Source of the DNA: Mesaphorura yosii
Lineage: Eukaryota; Arthropoda; Collembola; Poduromorpha; Tullbergiidae
DNA: 64,000 bases
NCBI GenBank assembly: GCA_009869945.1
Contig: WIXG01000260.1
Location: forward strand, 1-64,000
Direction of reading: 5' to 3'
Under the pieces are notes generated by a model. That model saw nothing but the letters and a program-made list of their open reading frames with translations. It did no database searches and was not told the origin of the DNA. The translations under genes were made by a program, and so were the position numbers. Positions 9,287-22,300 of this stretch are shown piece after piece. Within the stretch, counting starts at the first letter, position 1, and every line of letters begins with the position of its first letter.

Positions 9287-9764
9287 CAACACGTACACGA
9301 ATTACAAACAGCAAGACATGTCATGCAGGCAATCAGTTCAATCAGCTGAGGCGTCGACTCGACTCGAGTCCTTCTGAATTTCTGAGATTCTGTGAAAAAC
9401 ACGCGCAACGCGCAAAGAACCCAAATACACGCAAGACATAAATGCGTGAGCCAACAATGCATTTGTCCAAGTGCATTCAGCAAAGTTTGACTTTGGGGAT
9501 GCCCCAAAGATTACGACCGCACTGCACTCAACAATGAATGAAGTCAGGCTGCGCTAAAGTGAAAGGGAACTAAATCGAATTGGGTTTGGGTTTGTTTACT
9601 AACGACGAGAGCCCAAGTGCGTTTATGGCCTGTTACATAACAGCAGACGAGCAGAAACTGAAGTGAATCACGTAGCAGCAGTTAGCAGTATTGTTGTTCC
9701 GTCTTGCGTGTTGCGTGCATTGTTGAGGTACCGGCTGTTATGTTACGCTCCATTGTTACGAAAC

Positions 9765-10250
9765 ATGTACTGTGCTCGCTCTTGTCTGGGGATTCCCAGT
9801 TTAGTCGGTCGGTCGAGGTTTTGTTTCTGCTATTCTGCTCCATTCAAAGATGATAGTGGCGATGACCGAAATAAAACCTGTAATTGTAGCAGTGTTTCCT
9901 GTTTTGGGTCGAATTTTGAGAATTCTGCTCTGTGTTCACCTTTACTGATGCACTTTTTGGGAAAATACGCACTTCACGAAAGAATCTCGGTATTTTCAGT
10001 ATTTTGCAAGGTATTCTGCAAGGATTTTCACGAGTATGAAGGGTCCAATGGCTCCTTATTCGAGTTGTTATTCGATATTGTTGGCGGTCAAGCGATCGAA
10101 GATACGAATCAAGCAAAAGTAGCCACAGCCATGGACGCCGATAAAGTCAAGAAACCATCCACCACCAGAGCTGACATCATTCGCGTGTGGAAGAAAATCT
10201 TAGCAAAAGTCGCCCAGAAGTGTGCAAAGGAGATTATGGATAAATCGTGA
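9765..10250 (+). CDS. Doubtful small open frame, best start at 10132
   Basis: Not recognised. A frame open from 9663 has its first ATG at 9765. The best-placed ATG is at 10132 (agccATGG), giving a 39-residue basic peptide (…IIRVWKKILAKVAQKCAKEI…) that could form an amphipathic helix. AATAAA at 10351-10356, 101 nt past the stop, is consistent with a real transcript end. There is no signal peptide, no clear splice pattern and no family similarity I can name. The Cys-rich upstream part looks like random coding. Confidence 0.25.
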   Translation: MYCARSCLGIPSLVGRSRFCFCYSAPFKDDSGDDRNKTCNCSSVSCFGSNFENSALCSPLLMHFLGKYALHERISVFSVFCKVFCKDFHEYEGSNGSLFELLFDIVGGQAIEDTNQAKVATAMDADKVKKPSTTRADIIRVWKKILAKVAQKCAKEIMDKS

Positions 10251-10350
10251 AAGATTATTCGACAAATCGGCTACAAAGGAATCGGCACCGGAATGGCATA
10301 ATTTGTCTGTACATTTAGGCATTATGTAATTAAATAAGAATCAGGTTTCG

Positions 10351-10356
10351 AATAAA
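10351..10356 (+). terminator. Possible poly(A) signal
   Basis: AATAAA downstream of the doubtful open frame. The following stretch to 11100 shows no other feature. Confidence 0.3.
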
Positions 10357-11139
10357 AGCTCTATTTGTTAATTCCCCAGCAACTGTAAGTTTATACGCGT
10401 ACTTATTGGACACTCCTTACTTCGACGGTGGGAAGGGTCGAAGCTCGAAGCTTTTGCAGCACTGCCACCAACTTCCTTCTATGGTCACTCTTTAAATGTA
10501 GACGTGATGAGTGAAAAGTGCTCTTGCTCGGTAATTCCACTGAAAAATTGATCTAATCTCTAATCAATCCACCCTGTAAGACAGAAACATTTAATCTACC
10601 AATACGAGCTTGGACAGCTTAATTAGAAATTCTCATACAGCAAGTCCAATTTATACAATAGATTTAGATTGAACTTTTGTGTTGAACTGAAACTATACGT
10701 TCGAAAAATTAAATGAAGTTACAACAGAAGACCTAACACGCATTCATTTATTCTCACGCAAGGAATGCTAATAAATTAATTATTCAAACTCATTCAAAGT
10801 AAGTAAATAAGGTTTCAAGGTTCGTGGAATCGGACTGAGGCAAGCTATTCTCGATGAACCGGAGTCTTTGTTTCTTATCGGAACAGTGCACACGCTGTCC
10901 TGCTCAAAGCTCGCACACGAGGAGTCTGCTGCCTCAACTTGTATTTGTGTGGCTGGAAAGATTCCTTTATTCTTTTGTCCGTTACGGCGGTTTGCGTGCT
11001 CTCACGTTCTCACTTTTCTCACCTTCCCGAAAACTGTCATTTGCATACACGCAGACTCTGAATCGTTACACCGACAGTACGGGAAACGGGCGCTGATAAA
11101 GAGGAAACCGACAACGACTGTGACCTCGACCTTGAAGTC

Positions 11140-13848
11140 ATGGACGTTCCAGTGTCAGAGAAAACCGGGTCTGACGTTTCGTCGATGATTCCTACTTTTG
11201 CTTCGGTTCCTCAATTCAGCGCAAAGAAGGAGAAGGAGGAGACGATTGAAATTCCTGCCGATGACGACGGCGAAGTCGAAGCCTTGCCATCGACCACGTT
11301 GACATTCCCTGAAGATATCCGAAGTGAGCCATTAGCAATGTATACTGATAAGAATCTCGAAATCGAGCACGCATCAACACCAGCACCGCCAGTTAAGTGC
11401 ATATTGGACATGTCTTGGCCGATTCCTAACGCTCCTGCTTCTCAATCAGGTACAACCTTACAAATACAATAGAGACTGCGGCATTGCGGGCGCTCTAATT
11501 GCTGATCTTTTTGCAGGAGGGCTTCAAGTGCTGGAGGCTATGGATCAGGCAAAGGCAAAAGCAGGCACGGACACCAACAATGCCAATAAAGTAGAAAATT
11601 CAGAAGTAGCGGTTGGCAAGCTGATTGATCTCGATCTTAGCCTGCCGATTCTGCCTGTTGAGGCTCAGCCGAGTGAAGAAACCATTGACAGAGCGGAAAT
11701 CGGTAACGACCTCACTGACGGTGATGTCGGCCTCGAAATTATGGACGTTTCAATATCAGAGGAAACTGGGTTGGAAGTCTCTTCGCCGATTCCTAACGCT
11801 CCTGCTTCTCAATCAGGTACAACCTTTACAAATACAATAGAGGCTGCGGCATTGCTGGCGCTCTAATTGCTGATCTTTTTGCAGGAGGGCCTCAAGTGCT
11901 GGAGGCTATGGATCAGGCAAAGACAAATGCAGCCACAGGCACCAATAATGCCAATAAAGTAGAAAATTCAGAAGTAGCGGTTGGCAAGCTGATTGATCTC
12001 GATCTTAGTCAGCCGATTCTGCCCGTTGAGGCTCAGCCGAGTGAAGAAACCATTGACAGAGCGGAAATCGGTAACGACCTCACTGACGCTGATGTCGGTC
12101 TCGAAATTATAGACGTTTCAATATCAGAGGAAACTGGGTTGGAAGTCTCTTGGACGATTCCGACATCTGAATTCAATTCCAGTCCCTCTAAAAGGGCGAG
12201 TCCAAGTCCAAGGAAATCAATGGCGCCCAGGTGGCCCAAACACCTGAAGAAACAAGGATTCGAGACCGAGGCGAACGAAACACAAGGAGCAGGAAGACGA
12301 AATCTAGAAGCTGATACTTGGAATCCTTTCGCCAGTGACGAGTCGTACGTGCCTGTCATGAAGCGCCCGCCCGTTGCTACTTTGGAATCAATCCGCAGAA
12401 TGGTGGAGGAATTGTTCACATTCACGTGGAGTCCACCTTCGTCTGCCAGTAAAGAGAAGACGAAGCCTAAAACTCCGGAGCATTCGAATGGAAAAATTCA
12501 GCAACGAGAAAAGGCAGAGGCAGAACGTGACAAGTTTAAACCCCAAATTAGCAGGGTTCGTGACTCAACGGGATCGCCGAAGAAAGAAGATACCGAATTT
12601 AGAACTCCTCCAAGAAGGGCTCTGAATTCTCCTCGTACATTTCACAAGGCGGATTTGACGTTCGACAAAGAAGAGACTCGCAAAACTCCGACTGGATGCG
12701 AAAAGTCGTCATCTTCTCCATGCTTCAAGTCCACTCCGGTCAGAGCCAATCACGTAAGTGCTAATATTACGATTTTCTGCCTGCTGCTTGCACTTTGGAG
12801 ATTGCCAAAAGCCAAACTATTTTTATTTGAAGGAATCTCCTGCTTCCACTGCTTCTGCGACCCTGACGACCTCATGCACCAGATTGTCCTTTACTTCCTC
12901 GTCTTCCAACTCGAGCATCGATTCCCACTCCAGGAAGAAACTCGTAATGGCACCGGCACCAGGAAACGGTGTAGGTGCTTTCAAGATTGGAGACAAGCGC
13001 CCAGCAGCCAGCGCTGGGTTGACCAAACCGCAGCCGTTCAGCACCAGGCTAAAGCTTGACTCAAAATCTGCAGCTGCACCTGCTGCCGGTGCCGGTCGTC
13101 TTCAGCCAATGAAGGCGACGTTATCTTCGGATTTCGCAATAAAAGCAAGAGCAGAAGTGGCCGTGAAGAATGAGGCAAATGCGAAAGTCAATGGTGGAAG
13201 ATTTGTCTGCGCCAGCGCACCCGTCCAGCGCAAATTCACATCTCCGATTGCTGCTTCGAGCCCAAAACCTGGCGCCAGGCCAGCCGGTCATAATTCTACA
13301 TTCTCCGACCAGAATGCGAATGCATCTTTTACACTTGGAAGCACTCCCTCAAAGAAAAGATACTCGACTGTAAAGTCAAGTGGGTACGGACGCCCGCAGC
13401 AGCCGCCGCCTAGCTTGAATTCAACAAAGGTAAAATCAAAGGAAGATAATAAATTCAACTTTTGTGTACTGCTTCAACTTTCAAGGCCTTGAAATTAATC
13501 CGTTGTGTTGTTTACTAATAGCTCATGTAAACTTTCTCACAGGTACTCGAAAGCCCTTCCAAGCGAGTCTCGGCGCCAAATCTCACGAGACCAATTTTGA
13601 AGTCTCCGATAATGGATCGAAGATCGGAGTCAGTGGCGGTTGTTCGTGTGGAAGAAAAGCTGAGCTGGCCGGAGGACAAAAAGGTGAGCTTCCTATTGTC
13701 TGGTCTTATCTGTATTCATAACTTTTTATTGACATTTTTGCAGGCGACTAAGCCACCCCCTGCAGCTGCGAGAGGCGTGAGCAACAAGGAGAACAATCCA
13801 TCAATCCCGAGACTTGTGAACCGTTTTGGTTTTGGCTTCAGGAATTAA
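11140..13848 (+). CDS. Disordered KEN-box protein with tandem exon duplication
   Basis: Not recognised as a named family. Exons 11140-11449, 11517-11816, 11885-12753, 12833-13429, 13543-13683 and 13744-13848 join in frame to 773 aa. The true 5' end is uncertain: the frame stays open upstream of 11140 to a stop near 11058, and an acceptor (ccgacag) just after it may mark an earlier exon. The protein lacks folded domains. It is rich in Ser, Pro, Lys and Glu with many proline-directed sites (SPSKR, SPRKS, TPPRR, NSPRT, KSPIM). The last exon has an APC/C-type KEN box (SNKENNPS) and ends NRFGFGFRN. KEN box plus CDK-like sites suggest a cell-cycle protein degraded after mitosis; this is inference. 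Exons 2 and 3 share a near-identical ~300-nt segment, and exon 1 carries a diverged relative of its end. AATAAA at 14135-14140 closes the gene. Confidence 0.7.
11421..12154 (+). repeat. Tandem duplication of an exon plus intron, period 367 bp
   Basis: Copies 11421-11787 and 11788-12154 cover an exon end, a complete 67-68-bp intron and the next exon body, and look about 95 percent identical by eye in both exon and intron. The duplicated exon is 300 nt with phase 1 at both ends, so reading frame is kept. Confidence 0.9.
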
Positions 13849-14134
13849 GACAAAGGGACCAGTCGACTGATGGAACTTCTGCAGTCAACTTCCGAACTTC
13901 GTTGAATTATGCCTTAAATGAAATGTGTGCCTTCTGTATTAATTAATTTACTTAACCTGTTCCTTCGAATGGTAGCTTTGAAACTTTTGTATTGCACTTT
14001 CTACTAGCTTAAAACTATTCAGTAACTTCTTAGTTTACTTGCTTACTTATAAATTAATCAGGCAAGGATTTCAAGCCCAAATTCTGAAAACCCAACCCAG
14101 TTAAGTTACAGAAATTACGGATGTAAACTTTCTC

Positions 14135-14140
14135 AATAAA
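14135..14140 (+). terminator. Poly(A) signal of the KEN-box gene
   Basis: AATAAA about 290 nt after the stop. Confidence 0.5.
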
Positions 14141-16261
14141 CTAAGCTTGAGTTCATGCATTTGCAATAGAAAAGAAATAGAAGCGGTTGATTCGGATTCG
14201 TCTTTGGCAAGACTTTCTCTCGTGAGCCGAGAATACACTCGAGTGAAGTACGAAATTGGAAATTGCAAGATAATAACGAAATTCGCTCGCTGGAACATTT
14301 TAACATGCGCAGCTTTGCTATTTTGGTGTTCGTGAAGTAGAACAATGTTTGTGTTTCATTTCACTTCGGGGCACTCAGACTCAGGCCACTTTTCCACTTG
14401 GGCGTTAAATTGGCACAATTCCTCATCACAGCAATAAGCAATAAGTAAGTTTCACCGAATTCATCTGCCCACTGCCGTCGCATTACGTTTTGCAAAATGT
14501 TTGCAATTTACTATGTACGTGTGTACGTGTCAAGGAACAAAAGGAAAACGAGAAAAGACTAACAATATCAAATATTGCGAGAGAGCAAACAAAGGTAACC
14601 TTTCTCAGTTCTTATTTTTCCGTCGCGTTTTGCGACCTTGCCCTCGCCCCAACCGACTCCCACGCCCGCTGCGGCTGTGGCTCTCGCTGTGCCGAGACCA
14701 GGAACTCGAAAACCAGAATTCAATACCGGTGAAGAAGTCGGTTGTGAATGCCGAATGTGATTAAAGCATGAATGAACCGTAATTAACTGTGACAATGTCT
14801 GAAAGAGCACAATTTGGTGTCTGGTGTAGGTTTCTGGAAGAAAACATTGAATCCAGAATGAAGCCGATGAAATTATAATTTTCCAACTGCTGCGATTGCG
14901 ATTTTTGGGACGGGAGAAATGCTCAAACATTTCACCTTCACGAACGACGAATGACTGAATGCCTGCCTCCTGCCATCACAGTTACAGTTTTAATTAAGGT
15001 TCTTTCTCTCCCCGACGCCGCAAGCCACATGAAACGCAAAGCAAATTCTCACACAAAAGTCAGCGAATTGCGAACGTCAGTCGGTCCTCGGTCGCAAAAT
15101 GGCAAATGTCAAGATGGCAAAATGGCAACTTCATAACCACCAACCGTCACTTTCTATGCCTGGCAGCCTTGCTTGCCGTGGCTTTGCTACACTTCATCTG
15201 TCCATTATCGCAAAAAAACCATGTCCATTGGTATGCCGATCCTTTAATGTGCTCCGAAACGGGGACGATGACGGACTGCTTATTACTTTGCTGACGTGGC
15301 GTGGCGGCGGACTGATAAATGACTATAGAAAAGCAAAGATGAAATGGGAGCAAACTGCAAACGCAAACACGATAAACTTTCATCAGGCGATGCGATGCGA
15401 CGCATGAAAGGGTCGCTTCACTTCGCTGCCCGTGCCCACATCTGTAAAGGTCAGAATCAACTCGGAGTCGGAACTCATGTGGGTGTCGCGTGCTTTTCTG
15501 CTCGTTTCCAGCCTCCGTGCAAAATTGTTTACGATACAGCTTTATTGCCGATTGCTTGTAGTCTGAGGATTTTTCCACTCCAGACATTCCGGCTCCGCTC
15601 AAACCGCACGCACGCATCGGCAAACGAGCATAAAATTTATTCACGACATGGAAGAAAATTTCTGTTTTTATCTTATCGAGGGGGTTTTCGTCTTGTCGCT
15701 GGTGTGGTTCTTCACGGTTTTTATTTAATGACCTCATCTTCAGCAAACAAGAACATACGTACGTACGACGTACATCAACTGGAATTTTTCCTTCCAACTT
15801 CAAGCCGAGAGAACACGAAACGCTGCTCATCAAACCAAACTCAACCCGTGCTGCATGTTCATCAAAGCGAGTGAAGTGAAGGTATTTCGAGTGCTCGTCT
15901 CGAATTCTCGGGTTTCTCTTTCGTGAAAGGAAAGGTGAGCTTTTGTTCGAGGAAATTGCTCGCTTGTTCCCGTCGCTCCTTTCTCTTTTCTCCTTGCTCG
16001 CTCTTACATCAGCTGAATCAGCTCGCGGTTGTTATTCGCTGGTCGGATTTTGATTACCATTCGTTTCAGGGTCGAGTCAACGTCAACGTCAATTCGTGCG
16101 GTAAATTGCAAATCGATGAAAGGCTTGGCTATGGTATTCATAATCATAATTCATATCGCAAAAGGTTCGAGAATCGAGAATCAAGTCTCAAATTTCCGTC
16201 TGATGACTTGACATATTCGCATCATTAGCGAAGGGGTTCCTGTCTCTACGCTGCATTGTGT
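14141..16261. other. Gene-free stretch
   Basis: I see no supported gene, RNA or repeat. Open frames here (for example 15833-15147 on the minus strand, 228 codons) lack domains, signal peptides and splice support. The region may contain distal promoter or untranslated exons of TBC1D30. Confidence 0.4.
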
Positions 16262-16887
16262 CATGTACCGTCAGGAGTCCGAAAGACACGACTTCGAACT
16301 ACTCCAAGTCCGAATGGTCGTTCAGTCCGAAAGTACACGAGTCCGAGGGTTCTTACAGTAAGCTACTGTGACAGGAAAAGATAATCTAAGTTCACAGTGG
16401 GAACGACTCACGACCAGCGCTAGATTGAAACAATGTGAGATTTACGTCTGAGTTTTTGGAAAGTGCAAAAATAGCCATCATACAATTCAAATACATTACT
16501 AGTGTGAAAGGAAAGAGATAGGCTGTTTAGGTTAGTGTCTAAAAACAAAGCTAACAGTGTCGAGGGGTGGCATCTTCGGATGAATGAATTCTTGTGCGGG
16601 TCGCACCCTTCCTTCTGGAAGTGCATCGAAATGCTGAAGAAAAAAAGCTCCACTGGAGCCTGCAATACGACCGGCTAGACACAGGCCATGTGACCTGGCT
16701 TAAGGAAATTGCGGAGTTGTATTGTATTTGGTTGTGTTGATTGTAATTGATGTTTGAATTTAACTTTCAAACTACCGATTTCTCGAGCATTCGGACTTGC
16801 CCACTTCGGACTCAAGTACAGTCGGACTAGCCAATTCGGACTAGGAGTAGTTCGGAGTCGTTTCTTTCGGACTTGTGACATATAACC
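16262..16887. mobile_element. Degenerate non-autonomous inverted-repeat element with AGTCCGA repeats
   Basis: About 626 bp with imperfect inverted repeats of ~90 bp at each end. On the left AGTCCGA recurs near 16276, 16307, 16324 and 16340. On the right its complement TCGGACT recurs near 16791, 16806, 16822, 16836 and 16867. The direct repeat GCATTGTGT flanks the element at 16253-16261 and 16888-16896, at equal distance from the matching part of the two arms. A 9-bp target duplication would fit a Mutator-like element; the outermost 8 bp of the arms do not match. No transposase is encoded. Confidence 0.5.
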
Positions 16888-16896
16888 GCATTGTGT

Positions 16897-19377
16897 TCGG
16901 GACCGACCTTCCTCATTCGATACGGAACGCGGCTTGCAAGCAGCAGCTTACACACGTTAACCACAACCAGCAACTTATCTTCATCGACATAGCACTTGGA
17001 TTTTCTCATTCTGCCTCTGATGTTAATACTAATTGGAATTGCGTTCGCGAATTCCCGTTCTCTCGCGACATGACGCGATTCGGCGACAAGGCAAGAATAA
17101 ATTGCATCTTTCATGTGCAGTGCACGACTTTCTTTCATCGTGGCATGGAATCGACTAAAGAGTAAAGAACCATACAAAATACAAATGTTGAATGCTCCAG
17201 CAAGCCAGGCAATGCGAGACGAATGGAATCTCTGGATCAATAAAGTGACGTCACGTTCACTTTCCTTTGGCTCTTATTTGTCTCTGTTCATTATGTTGCT
17301 GTTGTTAGCTGCTCGCATGCAGCATGTGAATAAGAATTTCTGAAATGTGCGACCGTACCATACATGAACGATGTACAAGAGTACGAGTCGAGCACGGACA
17401 AAAGAAACTGAATACAGAAACAGAAGCACGAGATCATTATCCACTCCAGTCCAGTTCAATCGCACAGTCAGTCACCAGTCCAGCTTTCCAGTTCTAGCAG
17501 TAGCATTTACATAATACGTATTATAGTGTCGTGCAGCATAATATAATTTATTACATCTGCAATCTGCATCTCATCTAGCCAGTCAGTCAATTGTATAGGC
17601 AGTAGTCGAAGTCGGACCATAAAATAAGTGTTGTCAATTGTTTCGCGTGTATTTTTAATCGCTTTACAATTTGCAGATTGCAGACTTCAATTTCTCCAGC
17701 CAAAAGCCAAATCTAGTGCCAGTGCCATAATATTAACTTTTGCTACTGCTGCGCGTACGCGTTATTTGCGCAAGTGGACGGCCGAGAGTCGAGATCGATC
17801 TTCCGAACGAGTGAGCTTTAAATATTTCGTTTTCAATTATAATTATGTAGGAGGAGGGCCACAGCGCCCCGACGTCTGAAGGTGAAAGTGCTATTAAGTA
17901 ATGAGTCGTTAAGTGTATTGAAACCCAAGCCAACTGCGAACAAGGCACGACGACAGGCAGGAGCCAAGAGTACGCTGCAAAATCATACTACAATGGGAAC
18001 AGAAAAATAAGATGCATGCAAATTGGGCCGGGACTCCAATGACGTAACTGGTAAAAAGCAATTAGACTTATTAGACTTTCACAAATGAGCGTAGCGGAGC
18101 GAGCATAAATGATCAAAGAGGAAGACGAAAACGAAGACTACCTGTGGCTTCAGCCTGCTGCCTGCTGAAGACTTTCATCTTCCATTATCTCTTTTGTGCT
18201 TAATGCTCGGCAGTTCTTTTCCAACTATTTCTTATTTTACTTGCATCATCCACTCTGTTGCCTTTCCTTTCTACTTCTACTTCTATTGGAATACAATAGA
18301 AGAATTTGAAAGTCAAGTACTAATCCTAAGCAGACAGCGAGTGAAAGCAAAATGCTAAGCTCTTATGAATTTTAAAGAGATCAGCAGAAACAGCAACTGA
18401 GCGCAGCAACTCAACAGGAACAGCTCATCCTTCAACTGGAGCTGGTTTCTCTTCGCACCTTTCTCGAGTATCTCCAGCCTGCCGCCGCCGTCCCGGCCCG
18501 CATGCATGCACATTTTTGTCCAGATGGTTTTCTTCACGTGTGCATATGTGCCAGTGCGAATTGCGAGTGCGAATGCGAATCAGTCGTCTCGAGATACTCG
18601 GCGTTGCAAGTTGCAAGCGCTTTCTGCCTCTGTGAACTCTGAACTTTAAGTTTCTGATCTTGAAAGCCCTGCGCCCCGCCTCACCGACCAATTAATTTAC
18701 GGCAACTTTGGACTGCTCGACTGCTGCACCGCACCACCACCATTATCATCATCCAATCAAGTACCTGAATGACTAGCCTGAATTGTATTTGACCTTTCTT
18801 CTTTCACCTTCAGGCGGGAACCGACATTTCAACTCTCCAGACCAGAGGTTTCGCTTTCGCTATCTCTAACTTACCAGACTTTCCTGTGCCGTGCCGTGCA
18901 TTTTTAAACTTGTGAACTGTGGCATTGACTGACTGGTTCAGTAAACCAATTAAACTTTTCTTCTGGGTCTGAATTATTGAATAAGAAGTTAATTTTCTCG
19001 TGTCGTACTCTTTTGGGGGTTTAAGTTGCAGCTCCAGCAGTTCAACAAAGTTTATCTGGTTCATGGACACATTTCATTTTCACGACTGCGACTGCAATGC
19101 AAATAGAATCAAATACCCAATAAGTGTTTAGTTTAGAGTTTCGAAATCACTTTGGCATTTCGCATTTAGAAAGCCAAAACCGAAACGAAACCAACACTTT
19201 GTGGTTTCGAGTCAAGACAAGCCAAGCACAACGAGCAACGACAGAACACATGCAAGTATGGTCTTTTATCAATATTCGCCATCACCGGTGCTACGAGTAA
19301 TAGTATTACTACTATTACGTTAAACTTGTATTTCACATAACCGCAGCCAGGCCAGGCCAGTGCGGTGTCAGCGTGAA
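16897..19377. other. Gene-free stretch upstream of TBC1D30
   Basis: No coding exon can be supported. It probably holds promoter and 5' UTR of TBC1D30. Only short simple repeats were seen (e.g. alternating TA/TAC near 19310). Confidence 0.4.
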
Positions 19378-22300
19378 ATGACTGAGCTCTTCAATTCGCT
19401 GAAGGCTCTTGCATCGTCGTCATCGACAGTGACAACTTCCATCGGGAATCAATTTTCGAGTTTTCGTAAGCATTCATTTCAGAATTCTAGTCATTCATTC
19501 GTTGTTTTGTGTTTATTTGTAACTTGATCATTGATTTAACGAATTGAATTGAAGTGACGTAAAATCAAGGCTTCTAACGTACTTCTATCTTCCTGCATAC
19601 GCAGACCACCACCACCATCACCAGCATCTGATGACGTTGGGACGAGCGGACAGTTGCACGGAGTCTGGTTTCAATCAATGGAGGGACGCAATGCGAATGG
19701 TGGCTCGGCTGCCCGGAGGCCTACCACCAGAATTCAGAATTCGGGTAAGCTCAAGCTCTTTACTCTTTAATGACCTTTAACTTCTCTGTACTCGCTGTGC
19801 TGCCTGCACTCTGCACGCGGATTGAATGAAATTATTCTAGTTATTAACCCTGCGACGAGAAATCGGAAACACGTAGCGAATAAAGACGAACAAAAATAGA
19901 AAATCCGACTTCAGACAACATAAACAGCAAATAGAATTCTACCTTGGCACAGCAGCGAAGAAAGTTCACAGTAGTAAGTAGGAAAAAGCAGTGGAAGTGG
20001 AAGCAGACAGCGAGTAGGAGTAAAAGCAAGAGCTTCTTTCAGTTAATTTCCGTTGACGGAGACAGAAGTTAATTGCATGTACATAAAATGTGCATGTATT
20101 TTCGGCTGTCGGTTAAGAAAGTAGAGAAAGTTCATTGAACAACAGCAGCAGCAACTGCTCTCCAGTTTTCCAGGCATTTCCGCCCTTTCAGACTAGATTC
20201 AGGTTACATGATCGTGAGCGAGCAGCGATCTGAATCGGGACAGGAGAAGAGAAAAGGCTCCATTATTTGTCTGTTTATCCGAGAAGAGCGATTAGAATTA
20301 AAATGAGATCTGAAAAGCATGCGTTACGCGTTCCAGGCATTCCAAACTCCAAGTACTCCAAAACGCTTAAATTAATTGCCTTCATCTCTCTTTATTCTTG
20401 AATCGTGCCTGCCCTGCTTTAGCTGTGGGAGAATTTGGCTGATCGCTACCTCCAAGCACATCACATTGAATGGCCCCGCATCGCGAGCAAATGCCTCAAC
20501 GGGAATTCGCGAGATCAAGAAATTTCGGATCAAATAGAAAAGGTAATGAACTCGAAACTCTTGCTTGTGCGGCTCGCATAAATTATTCACGTGTAAATAA
20601 ATTGCTTACTGCTTGCGAATTCGTGAATCCGAGTTCAAATTCGATTATCTTCGATGCCAGTTCGAATTTACTTAAGCCGGCTGAAGGCTCAGGCTCAGCG
20701 CAGTCAAGCCGTAACTCAGCCAGCTGCTAATGTAATTTTCGCAATTCGCATCGCAGGATTTGCACCGAACTGGCTGCACAGGATTCAGCACGGGCTCGGC
20801 GAAGCAGGCGGTGCTCAAGCAAGTTCTCGTCTCGTACTCGCGCTGGAACCCGGCCGTGGGCTACTGCCAGGGCTTCAACATGATTGGGGCGATGCTCCTT
20901 CAAATGACGAATGGAAACGAAAAGCTGACGCTCAAAATCTTCATTTTCCTCATTGAAGGAGTGCTTCCAGAAGGTTTGTAAATAAACTCGCTCTAAATTG
21001 CAATGCGAAATAAGCTTTAAATGTTGTGCAGGGTATTTTGGTCAAGGACTTCGTGGACTGGCAGTTGAGGTAAGCCTAGCCCAAAGTTTATTTTGCACAG
21101 TTGCCGTTTTGCCGTTCCCTGAGGACAGAACAATGCTGATCCAATTGGCAATCTCGTATTCATTTCAGATGGCCGTATTTCGTGAGATTCTCAAATTCCG
21201 AAAGCCGACTCTGAACGCACACCTGACTCGACTCCAGAAGAAGGACAACAGCCCTCCTCTTACAGATGTGTTTACGATGCACTGGTTTCTGACACTCTTT
21301 ATTCACTGCCTCCCACCGCAAACTGTGCTCCGGGTAAGTGCGAAGCGAGTAAAGTGAAGCCCAAGCTGCCAAGCCTTGCAATTACTGCCCCGAGATCACC
21401 TGCCCACTCGTTATTATAGATTTGGGATTTAATCCTTCTCGAGGGATCGGAAATTCTACTGCGGACTTCCTTGGTGCTTTGGGCAGCTATCGAAACGTAA
21501 TGAATCGTGTACAGCAGTGAATCCGATGTGATTGCGATTCTAATGAGATAAAATCTGTAGGCGCATTTTGAGTGTGAAGAACACAGACGAATTTTACTCC
21601 GTCATGGGAGTCGTCACTCGCGAGATGCTCGAATTTGGGCTGATGGAACCGAACGCGCTGATGAAGGTAACATCCTAATCACGTCTTGCTTAACGTCATC
21701 TCACTTTTATTCTATGAATTTAGTGTGTTGTGAGCGTTGGCCCATTTCCATTTCCTGGGCTCGAGGATCTCCGTCAACGGCAAAACGCCATGATGTCAAA
21801 GGACGCTCCCTGCAAATCGTTTTTCCTCGCAAAGCGAGAGCTGGACACCTTGAAAAGGCATTATGCAGCCATGAGACATAGGTAACCACAATCACGACAG
21901 CTTTGCAACTTTAATTGAGGGGCTGGCTTAAACGGTTGCATTTGAACTCTGCTTACAGGCAAAGAGCTACAACAATAATTTTCCGTGCTCCTGAGCCACA
22001 GCAAAAAGGACCGAACGCCAGATTGCTTGTCGTCCCCACGAAAAAGCAAGTGATTTCACCCAAGCCTAAAGTGAGGCGGCAGGGCAGTGGAAAAAGTCTG
22101 AATTCCGCGTCGCCTCTGATTACCAGCAAGAATTCTGGCGGCCACGTGCACGCACACGCGAAGAATGTCGGTGCTAGCGCAAATGCTCCAAACGACAGTA
22201 TTATTCACGTACACGGTCACGCACACGGTCACAGTATTAGTCACGGTCACAGCAATAATCGGGGCAAGCAAGTCACTGTCAGCTGGGACAAGTCGCTGAA

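Noticed and set aside
15147-15833. 228-codon minus-strand open frame
   Set aside because: No signal peptide, domain, splice or compositional evidence; likely chance.
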